From Opitutales bacterium (lineage in GTDB: Bacteria; Verrucomicrobiota; Verrucomicrobiia; Opitutales; Coraliomargaritaceae): a stretch of 64,000 nt of DNA. The DNA is taken from the NCBI GenBank assembly GCA_018607135.1, contig JABBCA010000012.1, positions 1 to 64,000 on the forward strand. Direction: 5' to 3'. The notes beneath the pieces are model-generated. The model was not told the DNA's origin. It searched no databases and saw only the letters and a program-made list of their open reading frames with translations. Both the position numbers and the translations under genes were made by a program. This document shows, piece after piece, positions 1 through 7,120 of this stretch (position 1 is its first letter; the number at the start of each line of letters is the position of its first letter).

Positions 1-34
1 GCCCGCCGACTCGAAAAGTCTGACGGGCTAAAAA
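1..34 (-). terminator. Hairpin directly after tRNA-Val, probable terminator
   Basis: Read on the minus strand, the bases right after the tRNA CCA end fold into a strong stem: GCCCGTC pairs with GGCGGGC and GACT with AGTC around a TTTCG loop, with one bulged A. The window ends here, so the T run expected of an intrinsic terminator cannot be seen. Position and stability fit a terminator for the tRNA transcript. Confidence 0.5.
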
Positions 35-111
35 TGGTGGGAGCTACAGAATTCGAATCTGCGACCTCATCCATGTCAAGGATGCGCTCTAACCAACTGA
101 GCTAAGCCCCC
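35..111 (-). tRNA. tRNA-Val (anticodon GAC)
   Basis: The minus strand reads as a complete cloverleaf of 77 bases with an encoded CCA end. The acceptor stem GGGGGCT pairs with AGCTCCC with one G-U pair. The D arm has TTAGCTCAGTTGGTTAGAGC, the anticodon stem CATCC/GGATG encloses the loop TTGACAT, giving anticodon GAC (valine), and the T arm has the usual TTCGAAT core. A hairpin follows immediately downstream. No neighbouring tRNA genes are visible. Confidence 0.96.
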
Positions 112-202
112 ATGTTTGGGAAGGCAGGAATAAAGGTAGGCACCTAAACAAGTGCAAGAATAAATTTGAAGATATCTCAAAGCTGATAACAGTGTCCTCA
201 AT

Positions 203-1006
203 ATGGAAATCGCACGTATACAACAAGCTGACGGCAGTATTCACTACGGCAGCGAAATCGGCAATCAAGTCTATCGCATCGAAGGTGACCTTTACGGCAA
301 ATTCCAACAAACCGATGAACTGTTGCAGCCAATCAAGCGACTCGCTCCCATCGTGCCGACGGCTATTTTTTGTATCGGACTCAACTATAAAGATCATGCC
401 GAAGAAACAGGCAGCCCCCTCCCCGAGCACCCGGTGGTGTTCATGAAAAATCCAGCCTCGGTGTGCCATCCATCCGACCTGATCCTTCTCCCTCGCCACC
501 TCCACAGCGACCAAGTCGACTTTGAAGCCGAACTCGCAGTGGTCATCGGCAAACGCTGCAAAAACGTCTCAGTGGATCATGCACTCGATTACGTGCTCGG
601 CTATACTTGCGCCAACGACGTCAGCGCCCGAGATTGGCAAAAGTTCCACGGTGGCGGGCAATGGGTGAAAGGCAAAAGTTTCGACACCTTTTGCCCGCTG
701 GGTCCGATCCTAGTCACTGCCGATCGCATTCCGAATCCGCAGATCTTGCCCATTCGCGGCATTCTCAACAGCGACATACGCCAAGAGTCTTGGACTGGCG
801 ACATGATCTTCTCGGTTGCTGAGATCATTTCATTCCTCAGTGGCAGCACCACGCTCTTACCTGGAACAGTCATTTTAACGGGCACGCCGTCCGGGGTCGG
901 GATGGCTGCAGATCCGCAGCGCTTCCTCAAACAAGGAGATCAGTTCACCGTTGAGATCACAGGCATTGGTTGCCTTCGCAACCCAGTCGCAGCAGAAACA
1001 ATCTAG
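203..1006 (+). CDS. Fumarylacetoacetate hydrolase family protein
   Basis: This 267-residue protein belongs to the FAH superfamily: Mg- or Ca-dependent cytosolic enzymes that hydrolyse or decarboxylate 2-oxo or beta-diketo acids (acylpyruvases, 5-oxopentene-tricarboxylate decarboxylases). Visible marks are [13 protein letters not shown] near residues 52-64, the acidic metal ligands in FEAEL (E108, E110) and [10 protein letters not shown] (D139), [12 protein letters not shown] in the middle, and LTGTPSGVG near residue 230. Length matches the short bacterial FAH members. The exact substrate cannot be read from sequence. The pseudouridine synthase gene begins 4 bases after the stop, so the two are probably cotranscribed. 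The start is the ATG at 203; no clear ribosome binding site precedes it. Confidence 0.93.
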   Translation: MEIARIQQADGSIHYGSEIGNQVYRIEGDLYGKFQQTDELLQPIKRLAPIVPTAIFCIGLNYKDHAEETGSPLPEHPVVFMKNPASVCHPSDLILLPRHLHSDQVDFEAELAVVIGKRCKNVSVDHALDYVLGYTCANDVSARDWQKFHGGGQWVKGKSFDTFCPLGPILVTADRIPNPQILPIRGILNSDIRQESWTGDMIFSVAEIISFLSGSTTLLPGTVILTGTPSGVGMAADPQRFLKQGDQFTVEITGIGCLRNPVAAETI

Positions 1007-1010
1007 TCGG

Positions 1011-1688
1011 ATGCGCACGCTCGACATTGAGCCCTTTATTCTGTCTCGCACAGAGGACTTGTTCATCCTCAACAAACCGCACGGATGGCCCACCACTGGC
1101 CGCACTGTTGAAGACGACGATTGTATCCAGCTTCACCTCATACGCTACCACGGCGCGATGGTCTGGGCGCTGCATCAACTCGACGCCGACACCTCTGGCA
1201 TCTGCTGCTTCACCAGCCGTAAAGATTGGGTGCAGCCGATCAAAACACTCTGGAGTCACCCAGAAACAACAAAAGAATACACCGCAGTCGTTCACGGTCG
1301 TCCAAGCTGGCAATCCATCGATGTCGATGCACCCATAGGAAAAGACCCTACTGGTCAACTTGGAGTCCATCCAGATGGCAAAGACGCACGTAGCCATTTT
1401 GAAGTCATTGATAGTCACAACGACTTCAGCCTCCTACGTGCCCTTATTTCCACGGGCAGAACCCATCAAATCCGTATCCACCTCCAGCACCTAGGCCATT
1501 CACTCGTTGGCGAAGAGTGGTATCGCTCACCACCTTGTAACTTACACCCTCGACAAGCACTCCACGCATCACGCTTATCTCTGCCCACGAACCCACACTT
1601 CGAGCAGCAGATCTATACAGCTCCACTCCCAGAAGACCTCACTAGGCTGATGCAATCACTCAAGCTTTCGACACTACTAAGCCACTGA
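1011..1688 (+). CDS. RluA-family pseudouridine synthase
   Basis: A protein of about 225 residues that would isomerise uridine to pseudouridine in rRNA or tRNA. The catalytic-loop motif is HQLDADTSG (family consensus HRLDxxTSG), with the nucleophilic Asp at residue 58 of this start, and GRTHQIRIHLQHLGH lies towards the C-terminus, as in the RluA/RluC/TruC group. There is no S4 RNA-binding domain at the N-terminus, so it is a short, RluA/TruC-like form. The frame is open back to 951 inside the FAH gene, but the ATG at 1011, just after the upstream stop, gives a normal family N-terminus. The exact RNA target is unknown. Confidence 0.9.
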   Translation: MRTLDIEPFILSRTEDLFILNKPHGWPTTGRTVEDDDCIQLHLIRYHGAMVWALHQLDADTSGICCFTSRKDWVQPIKTLWSHPETTKEYTAVVHGRPSWQSIDVDAPIGKDPTGQLGVHPDGKDARSHFEVIDSHNDFSLLRALISTGRTHQIRIHLQHLGHSLVGEEWYRSPPCNLHPRQALHASRLSLPTNPHFEQQIYTAPLPEDLTRLMQSLKLSTLLSH

Positions 1689-1823
1689 GCCTAATATGAT
1701 GCGTTGAACCGTCAGTTCATCAATAAGACAGAAGTGTAGGCACGTCGCTCTACGAATAGTGGTGTCTGAAATGTGTGGTGATGCTGAAATGTGACGAATT
1801 CTCACATCTGCGAGTGTCGCTAT

Positions 1824-1904
1824 TTTAATCTTACTCATAATCGTAATCTTAATCGAACTCTTGGCTGGTAAGGATTTATGCGAAATAAAGAGGATTAAGA
1901 TTAA
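1824..1904. repeat. Dispersed repeat with inverted arms (TTAATCTTACTCATAATC family)
   Basis: The left arm reads TTTTAATCTTACTCATAATC followed by GTAATCTTAATCGAACTC. After about 30 bases the right arm GAGGATTAAGATTAAG is its approximate reverse complement, so the element could form a long stem-loop. The same left-arm sequence and an inverted right arm occur at 7051-7112. It looks like a small REP- or MITE-like extragenic element. Confidence 0.6.
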
Positions 1905-1983
1905 GAAACAAATATGTAGGGATCGAGGTAAGTGTTTTGTATTTTTGAGACCGCTTGCTCAGGCCTACGGCACATCCAACACA

Positions 1984-2014
1984 CCTCGGGCGCGAGACAA
2001 GCTCGCACACTACA
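1984..2014 (-). repeat. Hairpin repeat (GTGTGCGAGCTTGTCTCGCGCC family), copy 1
   Basis: Read on the minus strand this is GTAGTGTGCGAGCTTGTCTC followed by GCGCCCGAG. GCGAG and CTCGC can pair around a short loop. A close copy lies at 52088-52117 on the plus strand, and both copies are followed a few tens of bases later by TAGGCCTG and then CAAGCG, so the repeat unit is probably about 60 bases. Confidence 0.6.
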
Positions 2015-2132
2015 GCCTTTCACACAAAATTGACGTTAATTAAGGTTAATTAACGGTTCAATAATCCAAACCTAAGCGAACCACCAAGTCATCTTCTGGA
2101 TAGATCCTATAGCGACTCTGCATCTGAATTCA

Positions 2133-3062
2133 CTAGTCGGTCTGATCACGAAACTGAGTCGGAGTTTTCCCTGTCACGCGCTTAAAGGAGCGGTTAAACT
2201 GCGAAATCGATTCAAAACCGGTTTCGAACGCAATCTCGCTCACACGCAAATGCGGATTTTGCAGCATGTTTTTAGCCTTTTCGACCCGCACACGCGCTAA
2301 ATAATCCGTAAAGGTAATACCAGTCGCCTCTTTGAAAACTTTGCAGAAATGACGAGTGCTTGCATTCACCGCGTGCGCAGCTTCATCGAGCGAGATTTTT
2401 TCACTATAGCGCTGTTTGATATAGCGCTTCGCATTGCTGACAAGCTTGGGCTCCTCAGCTGCGGCCTCAGTCTCGATGCTATTGCTAATCGTAGCGAGGT
2501 GCTCGGCGAAGGTCGAAAGCAGACGTAACATGGCACCATACTGCCCCTCATCAAAGACCTTAGTCTGAAAATAGGCCTCTTCCAAGGCTTTCAAATTCAC
2601 TTGGCTCCCCCATGCAAGCAGTTGCTTGGTCGTGCGAGAAAACTCCTCCTGATTGGGCTGGTGTAGCAAGATTTGCCCAGTCTGTAAAAAGGCGATGAGT
2701 TCATCACCCACACGAATGGGCACCGCACTATCACAAAGACCCGCAAAACAATGGAGTGATCTAGGCTCTAGCCCTGCTTTCACTTCCAATTCTTCCTGCA
2801 TTTTCAGGCAGTTTGCACAACCCGCGTTTGTGCGCGCCAATATCGCGCAAAACGGGTTCTCTCCCGGGGTTTCCCTAAGCGCATTGTCATAGGCCTTCGC
2901 CGGTCGAATCGCCAATGGTAGACCCGTTGCTTCGTAAAATGCCTTTTCGTAATCCTTAAACAATTGGGTGCTAGAGAGCTTGCTACTCAACTGTCGGCGA
3001 CGACGTGACTGCGATGCCTCGGCATCACATGCCGCACTACTTCCGGTAGACTTTGTTAGCAT
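2133..3062 (-). CDS. AraC-family regulator with PocR sensory domain
   Basis: A 309-residue one-component regulator. The N-terminal half (about residues 33-190) looks like the PocR ligand-sensing domain: LFKDYEKAFYEATGLPL, then a cysteine-rich stretch with NPFCAILARTNAGCANC and LHCFAGLCDSAVPI, then a GQILLHQP segment. PocR domains bind small ligands and some are thought to sense through cysteines. The C-terminal 100 residues form an AraC double helix-turn-helix with the typical VSEIAFETGFESISQFNRSF and GKTPTQFR ends. The gene is divergent from a Cys-rich protein and the cbb3 operon, so it may regulate them; this is inferred from position only. A dyad at 3094-3118 is a possible binding site. 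Confidence 0.88.
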   Translation of the reverse strand: MLTKSTGSSAACDAEASQSRRRRQLSSKLSSTQLFKDYEKAFYEATGLPLAIRPAKAYDNALRETPGENPFCAILARTNAGCANCLKMQEELEVKAGLEPRSLHCFAGLCDSAVPIRVGDELIAFLQTGQILLHQPNQEEFSRTTKQLLAWGSQVNLKALEEAYFQTKVFDEGQYGAMLRLLSTFAEHLATISNSIETEAAAEEPKLVSNAKRYIKQRYSEKISLDEAAHAVNASTRHFCKVFKEATGITFTDYLARVRVEKAKNMLQNPHLRVSEIAFETGFESISQFNRSFKRVTGKTPTQFRDQTD

Positions 3063-3093
3063 TTCTGGACTCAGTTTTTATCGATATAAGAAA

Positions 3094-3118
3094 ATATGCG
3101 CAGCTATGTGCGCAATAT
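3094..3118. promoter_or_regulatory. Dyad or direct repeat between divergent genes, possible operator
   Basis: The sequence holds ATATGCGCA and TGCGCAATAT separated by GCTATG, giving a near-palindrome built on two TGCGCA cores, and also an ATG-CGCA direct repeat. It lies between the PocR/AraC regulator and the divergent Cys-rich gene upstream of the cbb3 operon. A role as regulator binding site is plausible but unproven. Confidence 0.3.
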
Positions 3119-3158
3119 GCTGAGACAGCGTAGGCATGGATTTGCAATAATCAAGACC

Positions 3159-3629
3159 ATGCACGCACGTCTAATCAACTACCTCAGAGACAACCGGGAT
3201 CAAGTGATCGAAAACTGGTTGACTGAAGCGGAGGTCCCGACTCCCAACGGAAAAGTGTCGGAAACAGGTGTCGTCCCTTATGCATTTTTCGCAGACGCCT
3301 TTGATTCAGTTGTCGAAATCATCGAAAGCGGCAAAGCGCCGGAGAAAAACGACAACCTTATCCACATAAATTCTTTTATCGGAGCTACTTGCGACTGCAA
3401 ACAACGCTGTTTCGGTGGCCGTATCTGCATCGAGCTCCACGATTCTGGACTGAGTGCCTTCATGAGCATCTTCGACGAAGATTGGGACTGCGACCACGAG
3501 TTCAACCAACTCGACCGCACCTGCTGCCAAGACCGCATCAACCACGCGCTCTCAGGCTACTTTGCCAACGAGATCGAGCACTGCACCCGCAAAGATTTCC
3601 GCACCGACTGCCCCTTCGTCGCTCAATAG
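3159..3629 (+). CDS. Cysteine-rich protein of unknown function, upstream of cbb3 genes
   Basis: A protein of about 156 residues that I do not assign to a family. The N-terminus (INYLRDNRDQVIENWLTEAE) is an amphipathic helical stretch like those at the start of RsbR-type sensor N-terminal domains. The C-terminal half carries nine cysteines, including CDCKQRCFGGRIC, then DCDHE, TCCQDR, HCTRKD and DCPF, which suggests a metal or Fe-S site or redox thiols. No signal peptide or membrane segment is visible, so it is probably cytosolic. An in-frame ATG exists at 3096, but the ATG at 3159 removes an arginine-rich, unconserved-looking stretch and is preferred. It is 19 bases upstream of ccoS and probably cotranscribed with it, so a role in sensing oxygen or redox state, or in oxidase assembly, is inferred from position. 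Confidence 0.75.
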   Translation: MHARLINYLRDNRDQVIENWLTEAEVPTPNGKVSETGVVPYAFFADAFDSVVEIIESGKAPEKNDNLIHINSFIGATCDCKQRCFGGRICIELHDSGLSAFMSIFDEDWDCDHEFNQLDRTCCQDRINHALSGYFANEIEHCTRKDFRTDCPFVAQ

Positions 3630-3648
3630 AGACCACTACCAAACAACA

Positions 3649-3816
3649 ATGAACGTCCTCTTACTCACCGTCTTTCTCAGCATGCTCCTCGCATCACTGT
3701 TTCTGCTGTTCTTCCTGCGCGAACGTCGCAATCAGAACACTTTCTTTAATAGCCCCGAGCAGGATGCCTTGCGACCGTTCGATGTGGAAACCCCGAAAAA
3801 CGCTTTACGCAGATGA
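3649..3816 (+). CDS. ccoS: CcoS-like cbb3 oxidase assembly protein
   Basis: A 55-residue protein with one N-terminal membrane helix (LLLTVFLSMLLASLFLLFFL) followed by a charged tail that ends in PEQDALRPF. Size, topology and position directly before ccoN match CcoS, which is needed for cofactor insertion into cbb3 oxidase. The usual GQFDDLE-type motif after the helix is not clear here, so the assignment leans on context. The ATG at 3649 sits just after the stop of the preceding gene; a longer frame starting at 3562 would overlap that gene. The stop overlaps the ccoNO start by four bases (ATGA), showing translational coupling. Confidence 0.72.
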   Translation: MNVLLLTVFLSMLLASLFLLFFLRERRNQNTFFNSPEQDALRPFDVETPKNALRR

Positions 3817-6134
3817 ATACAAACAACACGACCACCACCATCACCATCACCTACGATGATGACATTGTAAGGAAGTTCATGATCGCTTCCATCTTCTGGG
3901 CCCTTGTGGGTTTGGGAGCCGGTGTCCTCATCGCCTCACAGCTAAATTTCTGGCAGGCTAACTTTAATATGGAATGGCTGACCTTTGGTCGCCTCCGCCC
4001 ACTGCATACCAATGCCGCGATCTTCGCCTTTGTGGGCAATATGATGTTTGCTGGGGTCTACTACTCCTCGCAACGCTTGTTACGAGTGCGCATGGCCTCC
4101 GACCTACTCTCGAAGATAAACTTCTGGGGCTGGCAATTCATCATTGTCTGCGCAGCGATCACCCTACCGCTCGGCTACAGCCGTGGTAAAGAATATGCAG
4201 AGCTCATCTGGCCCATCAACATTCTCGTTGCCGTCATCTGGCTCGTGTTTGCCGCCAACTTCTTCTGGACACTTGCAAAACGTAACGAAAAATCCATCTA
4301 CGTCGGCATCTGGTTCTACATCGCAACCATTGTCACGATCACGATGCTCTATGTGGTCAATCACCTCTCGATTCCCACGAGCTTCACACACAGTTACCCC
4401 ATCTTCGGCGGCGTCCAAGACGCCCTCGTGCAATGGTGGTATGGGCACAACGCCGTAGCGTTCTTCCTCACCACACCAATGCTCGGCATCATGTATTACT
4501 TCGTGCCCAAAGCCGCGAATCGCCCAGTGTATTCGTATCGTCTTTCGATCATTCACTTCTGGTCCCTAGTATTCATCTACATCTGGGCTGGACCTCACCA
4601 CTTGCTCAACACCTCCCTCCCCGAGTGGCTGCAAACACTCGGCATGCTCTTCTCGCTCATGCTTTGGGCACCGTCTTGGGCTGGCATGCTCAATGGTCTG
4701 CTCACTCTACGTGGCGCATGGGATAAATTGCTCACCGATCCGGTGATTAAATTCTTTGCTGCCGCCGTGACTTTCTACGGTATGGCGACCTTCGAAGGAC
4801 CACTCCTTTCCATCAAATCGGTCAACGCGCTTTCGCACTATACAGACTGGACAGTCGGTCACGTGCATAGTGGCACACTCGGCTGGAACGGCTTCCTAGC
4901 TGCGGGAATGTTCTACTGGCTCGCGCCACGCCTCTGGAAAACAAAGCTACACTCCGTAGCCATGGCCAATGCACACTTCTGGCTAGGTATGGTCGGCATA
5001 CTACTCTACGTCGCCTCGATGTGGGTCTCTGGGATCACACAAGGACTCATGCTCAATGCCACCACTGAAGGCGGCACCGTGCTCCAATACCCGAATTTCT
5101 TGGACACTCTTCAAGCGATCCGTCCAGTCATGCTCTTCCGTGCAATTGGCGGTGGTCTCTACCTCGCAGGTTACTTCATGTTGGCTTACAATATCTGGAA
5201 AACCGCACGCAGCGGCACTCCAGTCAACGGCACTGTTGAAATCACTGTCGAAGAAGAGAATGCGTCTGAGAAACGATTCTCCACTTTCCTCAACGCGCCC
5301 GTCATCTACTCCGCTCTCATCGTATTTGCACTTTGCTTAACGATCTTCAGTAATGGCGCGCTCTTCATCTTTGGCATGTTCCTTACGATCACCTTCATCA
5401 TCGTAGCGATCGCCCACTTCGAGTTCTGCAAAGCATCCTGGAATGATTGGTATGAGAAACTACTCAAACACGGCTTCGGATTCAGCGTGCTCACCATCAT
5501 CGCCGCTGCAATCGGTGGCGCGGTGCAGATCATCCCAACGGTGACCATGCAACGCGCGGACAACATCGAAGGTCGTATCCAAGTTCCTTATACACCACTC
5601 GAACTCGCGGGCCGCGACATCTACGTCAGTGAGGGTTGCTACAACTGCCACTCGCAAATGATCCGCACACTCGTTCCAGAAGTCATGCGCTACGGTGACT
5701 ACTCACACCTCGGCGAATACGTTTACGACTTCCCATATCAATGGGGCTCTAAGCGCACTGGCCCAGACCTCGCTCGCGAAGGCGGGCTACGCTCCGACGA
5801 CTGGCACTATTTCCACATGCTCGATCCACGTAGCGTCTCTCCAGGATCCAACATGCCGAACTACCCATGGCTCTTCAAAAAGCCAATAAAGGTAAAGCAG
5901 TTGCCAAACAAGATCCACGCAATGCGTATGCTCGGCGTGCCGTATCCAATCGATCTCTCCGAAGAAGACATCCAAGCACAAATCGATGAACAAGCCGCAG
6001 GCATTGTCGCACGCCTCGCAGAGAAAGGAGCCTTCACCGATCCCGACAAGGAGATCGTCGCGCTCATCGCCTACCTACAAAAGCTAGGCACTTACGAGCT
6101 CACATCCGAAAAAGACGAAGTCGCTACCAAGTAA
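3813..6134 (+). CDS. ccoN: Cytochrome cbb3 oxidase, fused subunits CcoN-CcoO
   Basis: This 773-residue polypeptide joins the catalytic haem-copper subunit CcoN (about residues 15-480, twelve membrane helices) to the mono-haem cytochrome c subunit CcoO (about 535-765). CcoN marks are WWYGHNAVAFF, the GRPVYSYRLSIIHFW segment, WAGPHHLL and TVGHVHSGTLGW, which carry the metal-binding histidines. The CcoO part has its own membrane helix and then the haem-binding motif CYNCH at 609-613, followed by RTLVPEVMRYGDYSHLGEY and KRTGPDLAREGG. It reduces oxygen to water at the cytoplasmic membrane with high affinity. Fused CcoNO forms are known in other phyla. The separate ccoN/ccoO of the operon at 37-40 kb shows that this genome carries both forms. 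Confidence 0.95.
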   Translation: MNTNNTTTTITITYDDDIVRKFMIASIFWALVGLGAGVLIASQLNFWQANFNMEWLTFGRLRPLHTNAAIFAFVGNMMFAGVYYSSQRLLRVRMASDLLSKINFWGWQFIIVCAAITLPLGYSRGKEYAELIWPINILVAVIWLVFAANFFWTLAKRNEKSIYVGIWFYIATIVTITMLYVVNHLSIPTSFTHSYPIFGGVQDALVQWWYGHNAVAFFLTTPMLGIMYYFVPKAANRPVYSYRLSIIHFWSLVFIYIWAGPHHLLNTSLPEWLQTLGMLFSLMLWAPSWAGMLNGLLTLRGAWDKLLTDPVIKFFAAAVTFYGMATFEGPLLSIKSVNALSHYTDWTVGHVHSGTLGWNGFLAAGMFYWLAPRLWKTKLHSVAMANAHFWLGMVGILLYVASMWVSGITQGLMLNATTEGGTVLQYPNFLDTLQAIRPVMLFRAIGGGLYLAGYFMLAYNIWKTARSGTPVNGTVEITVEEENASEKRFSTFLNAPVIYSALIVFALCLTIFSNGALFIFGMFLTITFIIVAIAHFEFCKASWNDWYEKLLKHGFGFSVLTIIAAAIGGAVQIIPTVTMQRADNIEGRIQVPYTPLELAGRDIYVSEGCYNCHSQMIRTLVPEVMRYGDYSHLGEYVYDFPYQWGSKRTGPDLAREGGLRSDDWHYFHMLDPRSVSPGSNMPNYPWLFKKPIKVKQLPNKIHAMRMLGVPYPIDLSEEDIQAQIDEQAAGIVARLAEKGAFTDPDKEIVALIAYLQKLGTYELTSEKDEVATK

Positions 6135-6180
6135 TTACAACCATTAGCAATTATTCATTAGCTATTAGCCATTTAAAATC
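6132..6180. repeat. A/T-rich intercistronic repeat, copy 1
   Basis: The stretch between the ccoNO stop and the ccoQ ATG reads TAATTA, a short spacer, then AATTATTCATTAGC and TATTAGCCAT. A very similar segment fills the gap before hisF at 32511-32560, also starting exactly at a stop codon and ending just before an ATG. The second copy contains a perfect AATGAATAAT/ATTATTCATT hairpin. It is a dispersed extragenic repeat of unknown role. Confidence 0.6.
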
Positions 6181-6369
6181 ATGTTTAAACGAATCATCTA
6201 CGACGACTGGACCACCATTGTTCCAATCATCTCCTTCTGGCTCACCTTCGGCGTCTTTCTTGCGATCGTTGTTCGGGCCATGCTCTTGAAAAAGAATGCC
6301 GTCAATCATATGGAAAATCTCCCTCTTGAAGATGGAGACAGTTCAACCACCAACGCACACAACAAATGA
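6181..6369 (+). CDS. ccoQ: CcoQ/FixQ-like small cbb3 oxidase subunit
   Basis: A 62-residue protein with a single membrane helix (IVPIISFWLTFGVFLAIVV) followed by a short charged cytoplasmic tail. Its size, topology and place between ccoNO and ccoP match CcoQ, a small subunit thought to stabilise the cbb3 complex. Sequence conservation in this family is low, so the call rests on context. The stop overlaps the ccoP start by four bases. Confidence 0.78.
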   Translation: MFKRIIYDDWTTIVPIISFWLTFGVFLAIVVRAMLLKKNAVNHMENLPLEDGDSSTTNAHNK

Positions 6370-6941
6370 GCACAGGCGAAGAAAACAACGAAACCCTGGT
6401 GAAGGAGGAAGACCTACCCGAGGGCATCATCCTACGTGAACACGTCGTTGACGGCATTCAAGAATACGACCAGCGTCTACCATTCTGGTGGCTTTGTATT
6501 CTCTTCGGAATGATCACCTTCTCGATCATCTACTGGCTCGTCATGGACGATCGCAGCTATGAAGGTGGCAATAAAGCGAGTCTAGAAGCGAAGCTCGAAG
6601 AAGTGGCTACTGCGCGTCTAGCGAATTCCATCGATGTCACCAACGACAAGCTCTTCTGGGAAATGGCCAGTAACCCTGCCTTTGTCAGCGCAGGTGAAGC
6701 AGTCTACAATACGAATTGTATCGCTTGTCACGGAGCAGAGCTTCAAGGCGGTATTGGTTTCAACCTAGTGGATGCCGAATGGGTGCACGGGTCTAAACCA
6801 TCCGAAGTCTATGTAACTATCAGCAAGGGTGTCCTTGAAAAAGGCATGCAAGCATGGGAGCCGCTGCTTGGCCAAAAGCGTGTCGCAGAAGTCGTCGCGT
6901 TCGTCCTAAGCAAGAACCCAGATCTAAAACCAACAGAATAA
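6366..6941 (+). CDS. ccoP: Cytochrome cbb3 oxidase subunit CcoP, mono-haem form
   Basis: A 191-residue membrane-anchored cytochrome c. The N-terminal DGIQEYDQRLPFWW and the following helix are typical of CcoP. One class I cytochrome c domain follows, with CIACH at 118-122, GAELQGGIGFNLVDAEWVHG, and GMQAWEPLL supplying a likely methionine ligand. CcoP normally has two haem domains and about 300 residues; only one is present here. It passes electrons from soluble cytochrome c to CcoO. It overlaps ccoQ by four bases and is followed by a 179-base gap with a repeat before ccoG. Confidence 0.92.
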   Translation: MSTGEENNETLVKEEDLPEGIILREHVVDGIQEYDQRLPFWWLCILFGMITFSIIYWLVMDDRSYEGGNKASLEAKLEEVATARLANSIDVTNDKLFWEMASNPAFVSAGEAVYNTNCIACHGAELQGGIGFNLVDAEWVHGSKPSEVYVTISKGVLEKGMQAWEPLLGQKRVAEVVAFVLSKNPDLKPTE

Positions 6942-7050
6942 CATTATGGACGCGCAGATCTCGGTTTACGCACACGTCTAGCTAGTCCCGACAGAGATCT
7001 CCGAACGGAGCCGGACGCTCCCTAAAACAAGAGAATACGCATAACCGACC

Positions 7051-7112
7051 TTAATCTTACTCATAATCTTCATCTGAATCCATCACCCATGATTCGATTA
7101 CGATTAAGACTC
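7051..7112. repeat. Dispersed repeat with inverted arms (TTAATCTTACTCATAATC family), copy 2
   Basis: The left arm TTAATCTTACTCATAATC matches the left arm of the element at 1824-1904. The right arm GATTCGATTACGATTAAGAC is the approximate reverse complement of the left-arm extension of that copy (GTCTTAATCGTAATCGAATC). It ends a few bases before the ccoG start, so it lies in the 5' untranslated region of ccoG or in its promoter. Confidence 0.6.
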
Positions 7113-7120
7113 AGACACCA

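Larger units (their letters stand above)
1689..2132. other. Gene-free intergenic region with dispersed repeats
   Basis: This 444-base stretch lies between two convergent genes and shows no credible coding sequence; a 60-codon frame in it (1861-2043) has no recognisable features. It holds two repeat elements that recur elsewhere in the window, at 1824-1904 and 1984-2014 (listed separately). It looks like a docking region for small extragenic repeats. Confidence 0.6.

Noticed and set aside
1861-2043. 60-codon plus-strand frame in the intergenic region
   Set aside because: It overlaps two repeat elements and has no protein-like features.
3142-3155. FNR-like box (TTGCAATAATCAA) upstream of the Cys-rich gene
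   Set aside because: Only one half-site matches TTGAT-N4-ATCAA and the dyad is poor, so an FNR site is not supported.
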